A stretch of DNA of 49,217 nt from positions 384,831 to 434,047 of the forward strand of contig NZ_CXSU01000012.1 in NCBI RefSeq assembly GCF_001403795.1. The letters run 5' to 3'. The notes under the pieces are model-generated. The model was not told the origin of the DNA. It saw nothing but the letters and a program-made list of their open reading frames with translations, and ran no database searches. The first letter of the stretch is position 1; each line of letters starts with the position of its first letter. Source of the DNA: Jannaschia donghaensis. Its GTDB lineage: Bacteria > Pseudomonadota > Alphaproteobacteria > Rhodobacterales > Rhodobacteraceae. The translations under genes and the position numbers were made by a program. Below are positions 37,486-46,466 of the stretch, one piece after another.

Positions 37486-38622
37486 ATGGCCGTCCCCTTC
37501 GCCAGCGATCCCGCCCGCACCCGCGGACGCCTGTTCCCCGAGGAGGAGAGCCGCCACCGCTCCCCGTTTCAGCGTGATCGCGACCGGATCATCCACGCCA
37601 GCGCGTTCCGGCGGCTCAAGCACAAGACGCAGGTCTTCATCGAGCATGAGGGCGATTATTTTCGCACCCGCCTGACCCATTCGATCGAAGTGGCGCAGGT
37701 TGCCCGCACGATCGCGCAATACATCGGCCTGAACATGGAGCTGACCGAGGCCGTGGCCCTGGCCCACGACCTTGGCCACACGCCCTTCGGCCACACCGGG
37801 GAGGAGGCGCTGGACCGGCTGATGGCCCCATACGGCGGGTTCGACCACAACGCGCAGGCCCTGCGGATCGTCACCCGGCTGGAGCGGCATTACGCGGAGT
37901 TCGATGGTCTTAACCTCACCTGGGAAACCCTTGAAGGTATTGCGAAACACAATGGGCCAGTGCTGGCCCCTGTGCCCTATGCCCTGGCGCAATACGATGC
38001 GCAGCACGATCTGGAACTGCACACCCACGCAAGTGCGGAGGCGCAGGTGGCGGCCCTGTCGGACGACATCGCCTACAACAACCACGACCTGCACGACGGG
38101 CTGCGCGCGGAGCTGTTCTCGACCGATGAGTTGGCCGAGCTGCCGATCCTGAACGATTGCTTTGCCCGTGTGGACGCGAAGTATCCGGGGCTGAATTACT
38201 ACCGGCGCCGGCACGAGGCGCTGCGCCGGTTCTTTGGTGTGCTGGTGGAGGATGTGATCGACGTGACCGAACGCAACCTTGCCGATCTGGCCCCCGAAAG
38301 CGCGGGCGACGTGCGCGCCGCCGGACGGATGATGGTGCAGTTTTCGCCCGCGCTCTGGTCCGACCTCAAGGTGATCCGCGCGTTCCTGTTCGAGCGGATG
38401 TACCGCGCCCCCGCCGTGGTCGAGATGCGCGCGCAGGTCACGCAGGTGGTCGACGATCTCTTCCCGTTCTTCATGGCGAATACGGACGAATTGCCGAAGC
38501 AATGGCGCAAGGACGTGGAGGAGGCGGCGGGCGAGACGGAGTTGGCCCGCATTGTCTCCGATTACATCGCTGGCATGACGGACCGCTTCGCGATCCAAAG
38601 CCACGAGCGTCTGATCGGCTAG
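37486..38622 (+). CDS. dgt: Deoxyguanosinetriphosphate triphosphohydrolase-like protein
   Basis: A 378-residue HD-domain enzyme that hydrolyses dNTPs to nucleosides and triphosphate. The first metal His is in TRLTHSIEVAQ near residue 65; the HD pair is in LAHDLGHTPFGHTGEE near 95. A further Asp is in ALSDDIAYNNHDLHDG near 192. At this length it is the shorter class usual in Alphaproteobacteria, annotated as dGTPase-like protein. No strong ribosome binding site is visible at this ATG. Confidence 0.94.
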   Translation: MAVPFASDPARTRGRLFPEEESRHRSPFQRDRDRIIHASAFRRLKHKTQVFIEHEGDYFRTRLTHSIEVAQVARTIAQYIGLNMELTEAVALAHDLGHTPFGHTGEEALDRLMAPYGGFDHNAQALRIVTRLERHYAEFDGLNLTWETLEGIAKHNGPVLAPVPYALAQYDAQHDLELHTHASAEAQVAALSDDIAYNNHDLHDGLRAELFSTDELAELPILNDCFARVDAKYPGLNYYRRRHEALRRFFGVLVEDVIDVTERNLADLAPESAGDVRAAGRMMVQFSPALWSDLKVIRAFLFERMYRAPAVVEMRAQVTQVVDDLFPFFMANTDELPKQWRKDVEEAAGETELARIVSDYIAGMTDRFAIQSHERLIG

Positions 38623-38939
38623 CGCGGCGATCGTCCTTCGGCGATAGATCGCGGGGGCCGGGGTCAGATAAGAGGTGTTGCCGGTCAAACGCGAAGGCGC
38701 TCCGCCTTAGGTGAATCCAATCACGCAAAACGGGAGGCCCCGGGGCGCGCTGCCACCGCAGGCCCATCCCGACAGGGCTGCAGACATCAGGAGGAGGGTG
38801 ACGCGCAGGGTCGGATCCTTTGGGGTGGTCGGGGTCGTGATTGCAGATCGCGGCGCTGTGTCAAACGCGACGCGTTGCGTTGATCACGGCGCGGGCCTTG
38901 GATAGGGGTGCGGCAACCCTGATTTTCCGGATCGCCCAG
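38623..38939. other. 317-base gap between dgt and argS, no supported gene
   Basis: Holds a small hairpin (AAGGCG/CGCCTT, 38694-38708) without a T-run, one GANTC (38713-38717) and an AAGGA-preceded minus-strand stretch with a hydrophobic, Cys-containing reading that lacks a normal start codon. No RNA gene or convincing promoter is seen. Confidence 0.6.
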
Positions 38940-40682
38940 ATGAACCTCTTTTCCGATATCCGTGCCCTGACCGTCGATGCCCTGGCCGACATGGCCCGCG
39001 ACGGGATAATCCCCCAGGGGCTGTCGACCGACGCCGTTTCGGTGGAGCCGCCGCGCGACCCGGCCCATGGCGACATGGCGACGAACGCCGCGATGGTGTT
39101 GGCCAAGCCCGCGAAGATGAAACCCCGCGACATCGCCGAGGCGCTGGCCGAACGACTTCTGGCCGATCCGCGCGTGGCGGTCGCTGATGTGGCCGGGCCG
39201 GGGTTCCTGAACATCCGGCTGGACGGCGCGGTCTGGACGGGTGTGGTCCGGACGGTGCTGGAAACCGGCGTCGATTTCGGGCGCTCGGACATGGGGCAGG
39301 GACGCAAGGTCAACGTCGAATATGTCTCCGCCAACCCGACGGGGCCACTGCACGTCGGCCACACGCGCGGCGCGGTGTTCGGCGACGCATTGGCCAGCCT
39401 GCTGGATTTCGCGGGCCATGCGGTGACGCGGGAATATTACATTAACGACGGCGGCGCGCAGGTCGATGTGCTGGCCCGGTCGGTGTACCTTCGGTATCTG
39501 GAGGCGCATGGGCAAGACGTCGATTTCCCGGATGGGACCTATCCCGGTGACTACCTCAAACCTGTGGGCGAAGCGCTTCGGGCGAAAGTCGGGGACGACT
39601 ACCTCGGCAAGGGGGAGCAGTATTGGTTGGAGGACGTCCGCAATTTCTCGACCGATGCGATGATGGACCTGATCCGGGCCGATCTGAAGATGCTCGGGGT
39701 CGAGATGGACGTCTTTTCGTCGGAGAAGGCGCTCTATGGCACGGGGCAGATCGAAGGGGCGATCCAATCGCTCAAGGACAAGGGCCTGATCTATCGCGGC
39801 ACGCTGGAGCCGCCAAAGGGCAAGTTGCCCGACGATTGGGAGGCGCGGGAGCAGACGTTGTTCCGCTCTACCGACTACGGCGACGACGTGGATCGGCCGA
39901 TCCAGAAATCGGATGGCGGCTGGACGTATTTCGCCCCCGATATCGCCTATCATTTCGACAAGGTGAATCGCGGGTTCGATGCGCTGATCGACGTCTTCGG
40001 CGCGGATCACGGCGGCTATGTCAAACGGATGAAGGCGGCCGTCGCCGCATTGTCCGACAACGCCGTCCCGCTGGACATCAAGCTGACGCAGCTGGTCAAG
40101 CTGACGCGCGGCGGGGAGCAGCTCAAGATGTCCAAGCGCGCGGGGACGTTCGTGACCCTGGCGGATGTCGTCGAGATGGTCGGCCGCGACGTGACCCGAT
40201 TCGTCATGCTGACCCGCAAGAACGATGCCCCGCTGGACTTCGACGTCGACAAGGTGCTGGAGCAATCGAAGGACAATCCGGTCTTTTACGTGCAATATGC
40301 CCATGCGCGCGTGTGTTCTGTCCTGCGCAAGGCTGTGGATCATGGCATCAATGTGTCCGACGCCGATCTGGCAGCGGCCGACCTGTCACATCTGAGCCAC
40401 GCCTCGGAGCAGGCGCTGGCGGCCAAGGTCGCCGAATGGCCGAGGCTTGTCGAGATTGCGGCACGCACGCACGAGCCGCACCGCGTGGCCTTCTATCTAT
40501 ATGATCTGGCCTCTGCGCTGCATGCGCATTGGAACCGGGGGAACGACGATCCGTCGCTTCGATTCATTCAGGACGACGTCGAGACAAGTTCCGCCAAGAT
40601 CGCGCTTGCGCGGTCTGTCGCGATTGTAATCGCGGCGGGTTTGCGTATCCTTGGGGTCGAACCCGCCGAAGAGATGCGCTGA
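38940..40682 (+). CDS. argS: Arginyl-tRNA synthetase
   Basis: A 580-residue class I synthetase. An N-terminal Add1 domain is followed by [18 protein letters not shown] near residue 128 with the HIGH-type HVGH, and by the KMSKS-type KMSKRAGTF near 398. A C-terminal DALR anticodon-binding domain covers the last 120 residues. The start at 38940 yields [15 protein letters not shown], the usual N-terminus; an in-frame ATG 99 bases earlier is unlikely. Confidence 0.97.
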   Translation: MNLFSDIRALTVDALADMARDGIIPQGLSTDAVSVEPPRDPAHGDMATNAAMVLAKPAKMKPRDIAEALAERLLADPRVAVADVAGPGFLNIRLDGAVWTGVVRTVLETGVDFGRSDMGQGRKVNVEYVSANPTGPLHVGHTRGAVFGDALASLLDFAGHAVTREYYINDGGAQVDVLARSVYLRYLEAHGQDVDFPDGTYPGDYLKPVGEALRAKVGDDYLGKGEQYWLEDVRNFSTDAMMDLIRADLKMLGVEMDVFSSEKALYGTGQIEGAIQSLKDKGLIYRGTLEPPKGKLPDDWEAREQTLFRSTDYGDDVDRPIQKSDGGWTYFAPDIAYHFDKVNRGFDALIDVFGADHGGYVKRMKAAVAALSDNAVPLDIKLTQLVKLTRGGEQLKMSKRAGTFVTLADVVEMVGRDVTRFVMLTRKNDAPLDFDVDKVLEQSKDNPVFYVQYAHARVCSVLRKAVDHGINVSDADLAAADLSHLSHASEQALAAKVAEWPRLVEIAARTHEPHRVAFYLYDLASALHAHWNRGNDDPSLRFIQDDVETSSAKIALARSVAIVIAAGLRILGVEPAEEMR

Positions 40683-40814
40683 GAGTCGGAAACGACCGAA
40701 AGGCGCCCGCGCGGGTCCGAGCAGAGACGGGCAGTGGGGACCAACCCCGCGTCCATTCAGTGGCAGTGTATCGATCGTGGGGCTTCGCCGTCCCGCGCAT
40801 TGGAGGGCAGGCAT

Positions 40815-41837
40815 ATGGCGGATCTCGATTATTACGGTGCGGACTACGGTGCCGAACAGCCGTCGCGTTTTCTGGACGCCGCACGCAACTTCGGCTTTGC
40901 GAATTGGGCGGGGGCCATCACCTCGCTGGGTCTGACCGCCGGTCTGGCTGCCTGGGCCATCGACATGACCGTGCGCGACGTCTCCGGCGTGCCGGTGATT
41001 GTCGCTCTGGAAGGGCCGATGCGCGAAGCGCCCAGCGATCCGGGCGGCACCGTCGCGCCGTTCCAGGGCCTGGCCCTGTCCGACATCACGTCGGGCGGTC
41101 CGGCTGCGCCCGCCCCCGATCAAATCGTCCTGGCCCCGCCGCCCGTGTCGCTTGACGCGCCGGCCCTGGCCGAACGGATCGCGACCGCAGGCGAGGAAGT
41201 CATCACCCGGCAGGCCGAAGCCGATCCGCAGGTCGCGGATGCCCCCGCCCTTCGCGAGAGCATCCAGATGGCCCTGTCCGAAGCCGTCGAAGACGAAATG
41301 ATCGTCGGGGCCAGCGCACCCGCGTCGCAGCCGGTCGCCGCCACGCCGGTGTCGGCGGACCCGGGCGCCCCCGAAGCCGCGGTTGCGGCCGTCGTTCCCG
41401 TGACCGAGCCTGGCGTCGCACGCTCCGTCCGGCCAAGTGCCCGCCCCGCGGCGCCCCGGCGCGTGGTCGCCCAGGCACCCGCTACGCTGCCAACCGAAGC
41501 CCCCGCGCAGGTCGCGGGCACGCAGGTCGCCTCGCTCGATGCGACGATCCCGTCGGCCCGTGACGCCGATGCCGCGGCCCTGACGCCCGGCACGCGGGTC
41601 GTGCAGCTGGGGGCCTACGACAGCGAATCCGCGGCGCGCGGCGAATGGGACCGGATGGAGTCCAAATTCCGCGACTACATGCACGGCAAGGAACGTCTGG
41701 TGCAGAAGGCGCAGTCCGGCGGGCGCGACTTCTGGCGCCTGCGCGTCGTCGGGTTCGAGGACGGCGACGCCGCGCGGCGCTTCTGTGCCGAGCTTCTGGC
41801 CAAGGATGCGGCCTGCATCCCGCTCACCATCCGCTGA
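40815..41837 (+). CDS. SPOR domain protein, single-pass inner membrane
   Basis: 340 residues. A short N-terminal cytoplasmic part is followed by one transmembrane segment (about 33-52). A long Ala/Pro/Glu-rich spacer of about 200 residues leads to a C-terminal SPOR domain (VVQLGAYDSESAARGEW near 258, to the end). SPOR domains bind glycan strands stripped of peptides at the septum. Placement between argS and nagZ, a peptidoglycan-recycling gene, fits. GGAGG lies about 8 bases before the ATG. A role in division or septal cell-wall work is inferred. Confidence 0.9.
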   Translation: MADLDYYGADYGAEQPSRFLDAARNFGFANWAGAITSLGLTAGLAAWAIDMTVRDVSGVPVIVALEGPMREAPSDPGGTVAPFQGLALSDITSGGPAAPAPDQIVLAPPPVSLDAPALAERIATAGEEVITRQAEADPQVADAPALRESIQMALSEAVEDEMIVGASAPASQPVAATPVSADPGAPEAAVAAVVPVTEPGVARSVRPSARPAAPRRVVAQAPATLPTEAPAQVAGTQVASLDATIPSARDADAAALTPGTRVVQLGAYDSESAARGEWDRMESKFRDYMHGKERLVQKAQSGGRDFWRLRVVGFEDGDAARRFCAELLAKDAACIPLTIR

Positions 41838-41840
41838 TCC

Positions 41841-42824
41841 ATGGCCGGGGCCTTCATCTTCGGGTGCGAGGGCCCCGATCTGACCGACCGGGAGGCCGCG
41901 TTCTTCCGCGATGCGGATCCCTGGGGCTTCATTCTTTTCGCCCGTAACATCGACACGCCGGACCGTTTGCGCGCGCTGACGACGGCCCTGCGGGACAGTG
42001 TCGGGCGAAATGCGCCCATTCTGATCGATCAGGAAGGCGGGCGGGTTCAGCGCATGGGCCCCCCGTTCTGGACCCGCTGGCCACGACCGCTGACGCAGAT
42101 GAGCCGGGCGTCGAACCCGGACCGCGCGATGTTTCTGCGCGCCACGCTGATCGCAAGGGAATTGCGCGACGTCGGCATCGACGTGAATTGCACACCGACT
42201 GCCGACATCGCGCACGAAGATACCCACCCGTTCCTTCTGTCGCGTCTCTACGGTGACAGTGTCGAGACGGTGGCCGCCCGCGCGCGCGCCAACGCAGAAG
42301 GCTGCCTGCAGGGCGGTGTCCTGCCCGTGATGAAGCACATTCCAGGCCACGGGCGTGGCACGGTCGATAGCCATCTTGGCCTGCCGCGCGTGATGACGGA
42401 CCTGGCCGAATTGCGCCAGACGGATTTCGAGGTGTTCCGGCAATTGGCCGATCTTCCGCTGGGGATGTCGGCGCACGTGGTCTATTCCGCAATTGACGAC
42501 GCGCCCGGCACCATCTCGGCGGCTGTCATGGCCGAGGTCCGGGGGACGATCGGTTTCGACGGCCTGCTGATGACCGATGATATTTCCATGGGCGCGCTTC
42601 CCGGCGACATGGCCGCGCGTTGCGCCGGCGCGATCGGCGCGGGATGCGACGTGATCCTGCATTGCAACGGTGAGTGGGACGATATGCAGACGGTCGCCGC
42701 CTGCACCCCGCGTTTGTCGGACGCGGCACGAACGCGGGCCGACCGGGCGCTTGCGATGCGCGCCGCGCCGGTTGAACTTGACATCGAAGCGGCCCGCGCG
42801 GAACTTGACGCCCTCAATTCCTGA
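41841..42824 (+). CDS. nagZ: NagZ, beta-N-acetylhexosaminidase
   Basis: A GH3 enzyme of 327 residues that removes GlcNAc from anhydro-muropeptides during cell-wall recycling. The family motif KHIPGHGRGTVDSH near residue 168 carries the general acid/base His, LIDQEGGRVQR near 61 is part of the sugar site, and the nucleophile Asp lies in LLMTDDISMGAL near 246. It follows the SPOR gene by 3 bases and precedes scpA by 9. Confidence 0.96.
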   Translation: MAGAFIFGCEGPDLTDREAAFFRDADPWGFILFARNIDTPDRLRALTTALRDSVGRNAPILIDQEGGRVQRMGPPFWTRWPRPLTQMSRASNPDRAMFLRATLIARELRDVGIDVNCTPTADIAHEDTHPFLLSRLYGDSVETVAARARANAEGCLQGGVLPVMKHIPGHGRGTVDSHLGLPRVMTDLAELRQTDFEVFRQLADLPLGMSAHVVYSAIDDAPGTISAAVMAEVRGTIGFDGLLMTDDISMGALPGDMAARCAGAIGAGCDVILHCNGEWDDMQTVAACTPRLSDAARTRADRALAMRAAPVELDIEAARAELDALNS

Positions 42825-42833
42825 GGGGCGATC

Positions 42834-43631
42834 TTGACCGAAGACTTCATCGAAGGACCGGCGCGCGACCCGGACCCGGACGCTGTCGCCGCGCGTCTGG
42901 CGGCCGAAGCGCTGATCGTGGACGTGGACGGATTCGAAGGGCCGCTGGATGTCCTTCTGATGCTGGCGCGCACGCAGAAGGTCGATCTGCGCACCATTTC
43001 GGTGCTGCAGCTGGCCCGGCAATACCTCGTCTTCGTCGAAAGAGCGCGGGAGCTGCGGTTGGAACTGGCCGCCGACTACCTCGTGATGGCGGCTTGGTTG
43101 GCGTTCCTGAAATCTCGTCTGCTGCTGCCTCCCGACCCAGAGGAGGAGGGGCCGAGCGCCGAGGATCTGGCCGCGCACCTTGCTTTCCAGCTGGAGCGTC
43201 TGGAGGGCATGCGCAAAGCGGCCGCGCGGTTGATGGCGCGCGACCAATTGGGCCGCGACGTTTTCGCCCGCGGGGAGCCGGAGGGACTGGAGCGGTCGCG
43301 CAAGGTTGTCTGGACCGCGACCTTGCTGGACCTGATGCAAGGCTATGCCCGCCTGCGCACGCGTGACGATTTCCGCCCCTTCGTCATGGACCGGAAGGAC
43401 GTCTTCACCATGGAGGCTGCGTTGGAGCGTTTGCGCCCGCTTATCGGCGCTGTCGGCGAATGGACCGATCTGACGGCGTTTCTGCCCGATGGATGGGCTG
43501 GGGATCCGGCGCGTCGACGGTCGGCCACCGCGTCCACCTTTGCGGCCACCCTGGAGCTGGCGAAGACCGGCGTGCTGGAGTTGCACCAGACCGATACCTT
43601 CGGTCCGATCCGCATCCGGGGCCGCGCATGA
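42834..43631 (+). CDS. scpA: ScpA, segregation and condensation protein A, TTG start
   Basis: The kleisin subunit of the SMC-ScpA-ScpB condensin, 265 residues. DGFEGPLDVLLMLARTQKVDL near residue 35 is the N-terminal SMC-neck binding region. AADYLVMAAWLAFLKSRLLLP near 80 follows, and a winged-helix C-terminal part binds the SMC head. The TTG start at 42834 is supported by GAGGGG 6 bases upstream; no ATG precedes the conserved region. Overlaps scpB by ATGA. Confidence 0.94.
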   Translation: MTEDFIEGPARDPDPDAVAARLAAEALIVDVDGFEGPLDVLLMLARTQKVDLRTISVLQLARQYLVFVERARELRLELAADYLVMAAWLAFLKSRLLLPPDPEEEGPSAEDLAAHLAFQLERLEGMRKAAARLMARDQLGRDVFARGEPEGLERSRKVVWTATLLDLMQGYARLRTRDDFRPFVMDRKDVFTMEAALERLRPLIGAVGEWTDLTAFLPDGWAGDPARRRSATASTFAATLELAKTGVLELHQTDTFGPIRIRGRA

Positions 43632-44278
43632 CCGACCCAATCGCCAGCGATACCCTTTTCGAGGCTCCGCCCCTGGCCGAGCAGGAGCGCATGGTCGAGG
43701 CCGTCCTCTTTGCCTCCGCGGCACCCGTTACCATTGGGGAGTTGCACGCCAGATTGCCGCACGGCTGCGACGCGCCGGCGGCGTTGGAGCAATTGGCGAA
43801 ACGCTACGACGGGCGGGGGGTTCGATTGGTGAAGGTGGGCGACGCCTGGGCGATCCGGACGGCGGCCGACCTGGCCTTCCTGATGACGCGGGAGACGGTG
43901 GAAACCCGCAAGTTGAGCCGTGCTGCGATCGAGACGCTGGCCATCGTCGCCTATCACCAGCCCGCCACGCGCGCGGAAATCGAGGAGATCCGCGGCGTTT
44001 CGGTCAGCAAGGGCACGATCGAGCAATTGCTGGATCTGGATTGGATCAAACTGGGCCAGCGCCGCCAGACACCGGGACGGCCCGTCACCTTCGTGGTCAC
44101 ACGGGCATTCATGGATCACTTCGGCCTCGCCTCGCCCCGCGATCTGCCGGGTCTGAAGGAGCTGCGCGCCGCGGGTCTTCTGGAAAGCACCCCGCCGCCG
44201 GACGAGTTGCCCGCGCGCGAAGACGACGATCAGACCGACGATATGTTCGAACGAGCCCCCCCGGAGGAGGAACACTGA
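43628..44278 (+). CDS. scpB: ScpB, segregation and condensation protein B
   Basis: 216 residues, two winged-helix domains that dimerise and stabilise ScpA on SMC. MVEAVLFASAAPVTIGELHARL near residue 22 and LSRAAIETLAIVAYHQPATRAEIEEIRGVS near 97 are the family signatures. The C-terminal 25 residues are acidic and probably disordered. The ATG overlaps the scpA stop. AGGAGG near its 3' end serves the next 41-codon gene. Confidence 0.95.
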   Translation: MTDPIASDTLFEAPPLAEQERMVEAVLFASAAPVTIGELHARLPHGCDAPAALEQLAKRYDGRGVRLVKVGDAWAIRTAADLAFLMTRETVETRKLSRAAIETLAIVAYHQPATRAEIEEIRGVSVSKGTIEQLLDLDWIKLGQRRQTPGRPVTFVVTRAFMDHFGLASPRDLPGLKELRAAGLLESTPPPDELPAREDDDQTDDMFERAPPEEEH

Positions 44279-44279
44279 C

Positions 44280-44405
44280 ATGCTCCAGATGATATTGAGA
44301 CGCGCGATCTTTGCCGTTCTGGGCAAGGTGGCCGGCGGCAAGACGTCCCCCAACCTGCGCAAGGCGAACCGGATCGCGCGACTGGCGAAGCGGCTGGGCC
44401 GCTAG
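44280..44405 (+). CDS. Small basic protein, 41 residues, after scpB
   Basis: The ATG lies one base after the scpB stop, with a perfect AGGAGG at 44265-44270, 9 bases upstream. Residues 3-18 are hydrophobic (MILRRAIFAVLGKVA) and the rest is strongly basic (NLRKANRIARLAKRLGR). It reads as an amphipathic or membrane-associated peptide with a nucleic-acid- or lipid-binding tail. Its TAG overlaps the TAG of the convergent TVP38 gene in a shared CTAG. I do not know the family. The ribosome binding site and operon position make it a likely real gene. Confidence 0.7.
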   Translation: MLQMILRRAIFAVLGKVAGGKTSPNLRKANRIARLAKRLGR

Positions 44406-45118
44406 GGGTCGCCCGCGTCCGGTTTGTACAATCCGGCGCGCTGCATCTCCTTCGTGGCGATGCGACCCAGCCAAATGACGAAGCTTCCGAATGCCAGCAG
44501 CCCCCCGGCCGCCAGCACGATCTGTGTGCGGTCCGAACTGACCGATGCCAGGCCGCCCATCTCTCCAATCCAGACCATGGCGAGCGTGCCGGGGGCCAGA
44601 CCGACCAGCGTGGCCGCGAAATAGGGCCACGGTCGGATCTCGGTCAGGCCCAGCAGCCAGTTCTGTGCCGTAAAAGGCAGGATCGGCGTCAGCCGCAGCA
44701 GCGCGACGAAGACGAAGCCGTTTTCGGTGATGGCGCGATCGGCGGCGCGCACCTTCGGCCCGTCGATCCGCCGCATCATCGGCCCGCGCAGCCAATGGCG
44801 TGCGATGTAGTATGGCGCGATGGCCCCCAGAAGGCTGCCCAGCATCGACAGCGGATAGCCCCACCAGCCGAACGCCAGCCCGCCGACGACCGACATCGCG
44901 GCGGCGGGCAGGGGCAGGATAACGACCACGACATAGACGGCGATGAAGACGAATGCCCCCAGGGGTCCATGCGATTGAACCCAATCGCGCAGGATCGGCA
45001 CCCAATCGGCCCATGGCAGCAGCCACATCGCAAAGGCGATCACGACCAGCAGAACCGGCCAAAGCCAGATGTGCCAGGCTTTCAGCGCCGGATCGGTGGG
45101 GGCAGAAGGGACGGTCAT
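44402..45118 (-). CDS. TVP38/TMEM64 (DedA-like) membrane protein
   Basis: A 238-residue inner-membrane protein of the VTT domain family with about five or six helices. The core is LPLPAAAMSVVGGLAFGWWGYPLSM near residue 70 and LLRLTPILPFTAQNWLLGLTEI near 145, with the Arg and Pro characteristic of the re-entrant loops. Relatives in the wider superfamily move lipids such as undecaprenyl phosphate or phosphatidylethanolamine; the substrate here is unknown. A GTG at 45130 could add four residues. Confidence 0.9.
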   Translation of the reverse strand: MTVPSAPTDPALKAWHIWLWPVLLVVIAFAMWLLPWADWVPILRDWVQSHGPLGAFVFIAVYVVVVILPLPAAAMSVVGGLAFGWWGYPLSMLGSLLGAIAPYYIARHWLRGPMMRRIDGPKVRAADRAITENGFVFVALLRLTPILPFTAQNWLLGLTEIRPWPYFAATLVGLAPGTLAMVWIGEMGGLASVSSDRTQIVLAAGGLLAFGSFVIWLGRIATKEMQRAGLYKPDAGDP

Positions 45119-45166
45119 GCCTGTCCGCACGTAGGGCCTGGCGCGGGGACGGGCAAGATCACGCGG

Positions 45167-45670
45167 TCACGCCCCCCGCGCGGCGATCCAGCGCATGAGC
45201 GCCGCGGGATCGGGGGGCAGCGCCGTGGCCGTGTCGCCGGTGAAGGCGTGCAGCGCGGGCAGGTTCAACGGATTGACCCCGACCAGCACGTCGGCCCCCG
45301 CCTCCAGCGCGGCGGCGATCACCGGGCGAAAACCGCGGCCGCCCGCCTCCTGCTTGCCGAACTTGTTGACGATCAGAAGGTCCACGCCGTCGACCAGCCG
45401 TGCCTGCGCCGCGGCCACGGCGGTCTCCAGCCCTGCGGCATCCAGGCGACAGCCCCGCGCTTCGCGGCCCAGAGCTTGGCTGATGCGGATGACCGGCCCG
45501 TCGGGCAGGACGATGGCATCCATGTCGCACCGCGCGCAGCCGGGTCGGTCGGAGTTGATCTGGACAATCCCCGCCAGGCGCAAACCGGCCTCGCGCGCCC
45601 GCGCGGCGATGTCGTAGAGCAGCGGGTCGAGTTCGCCTCGGCCCTCGGTCATCGTATAGGCGAGGCGCAT
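45167..45670 (-). CDS. DUF2478 domain protein
   Basis: A 167-residue soluble protein. It starts MRLAYTMTEGRGELD, then has CARCDMDAIVLPDG near 60 with a CxxC pair, and DLLIVNKFGKQEAGGRGF near 105. The last block is the DUF2478 hallmark and recalls NTPase domains of the THEP1/MobB type, although the first P-loop is degenerate here. In other bacteria the family is often near molybdate genes; here it is divergent from the pxpBCA operon over 73 bases. Function unknown. Confidence 0.8.
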   Translation of the reverse strand: MRLAYTMTEGRGELDPLLYDIAARAREAGLRLAGIVQINSDRPGCARCDMDAIVLPDGPVIRISQALGREARGCRLDAAGLETAVAAAQARLVDGVDLLIVNKFGKQEAGGRGFRPVIAAALEAGADVLVGVNPLNLPALHAFTGDTATALPPDPAALMRWIAARGA

Positions 45671-45743
45671 GACCGCTTCGTTCCACGGCGAACCGGACGG
45701 CGCAAGGCTTGACGATCGTCGCGTGGCGGGCAACCCATGATCG

Positions 45744-46466
45744 ATGGAAGAGGTTTTCCCCCGGATCGAGCCTTTGGGCGAGGCGGCGCTTCTGGTGCGG
45801 TTCACGCCGCATCTGGATGATGCCGCGAACCGGGCCTGCGTGGCGTTCCGCGCCGCATTGGAGGCGCAGCCGATCGCGGGCGTGGTCGAAACCGCCTCCT
45901 CGCTGGGATCGGTCCTGGTCCGTCACGACGGCCGCGACGTGGAAGCTGACCTGGGCCACGCGCTTGCCGCGCGGGACTGGGCCGATGTTCCCCCGCCGGC
46001 CCGCCGGCTCTGGTCTATTCCCTGCAGCTACGGCGGCGAAGATGGCCCGCAATTGCCGGAGTCCGCAGCCTTGGCGGGGATGTCAGAGGTCGCGGCGGTA
46101 TCGGCCTTGGCCACGGCCCGCGTGCGTGTCTTGGCGTTGGGGTTCGCCCCGGGGATGCCGTACCTTGGTATCCTGCCCGATGCCTGGGATCTGCCGCGCC
46201 AGACCGATTTGACGCCGAAGGTGCCTGAGGGCGCCCTGGTCGTGGCGGTGCGGCAGCTGGTTTTGTTCGGGACCGAGGCACCGACGGGCTGGCGGCAGGT
46301 CGGGCGCACAGCATTCGGCTGTTTCGAGCCGTCGCGGGCCCGTCCCATCGCCCTGTCGCCCGGTGACGAGGTGACATTCCCGAGCGTCTCGCCATCGGAG
46401 CTGAGAGAGCTGGCAGAGGCTGATCCCGAACGCCACGGCGGCGCGATATGGGAAAGCCTGCCGTGA
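45744..46466 (+). CDS. pxpB: 5-oxoprolinase subunit B (KipI family)
   Basis: A 240-residue KipI/allophanate-hydrolase-like protein. With PxpA and PxpC it cleaves 5-oxoproline (pyroglutamate), a spontaneous product of glutamine and glutamate, to glutamate at the cost of ATP. Family motifs are LGEAALLVRF at the start, LALGFAPGMPYLGIL near residue 131 and the GWRQVGRT region near 190. The stop overlaps the GTG of pxpC. Confidence 0.93.
   Translation: MEEVFPRIEPLGEAALLVRFTPHLDDAANRACVAFRAALEAQPIAGVVETASSLGSVLVRHDGRDVEADLGHALAARDWADVPPPARRLWSIPCSYGGEDGPQLPESAALAGMSEVAAVSALATARVRVLALGFAPGMPYLGILPDAWDLPRQTDLTPKVPEGALVVAVRQLVLFGTEAPTGWRQVGRTAFGCFEPSRARPIALSPGDEVTFPSVSPSELRELAEADPERHGGAIWESLP

Noticed and set aside
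38707-38808. Minus-strand lipoprotein-like stretch (LRVTLLLMSAALSG then a Cys) in the dgt-argS gap
   Set aside because: It would need a CTG start; the in-frame ATG leaves a signal too short, and the lipobox is poor. It could be a decayed small lipoprotein, but the evidence is too thin to call.
40497-43724. Very long minus-strand open frame of 1075 codons opposite the SPOR, nagZ and scpA genes
   Set aside because: It is antisense to well-recognised genes, and its product is Arg/Gly/His-rich without any family features. High GC with G/C at third positions keeps the antisense frame open.
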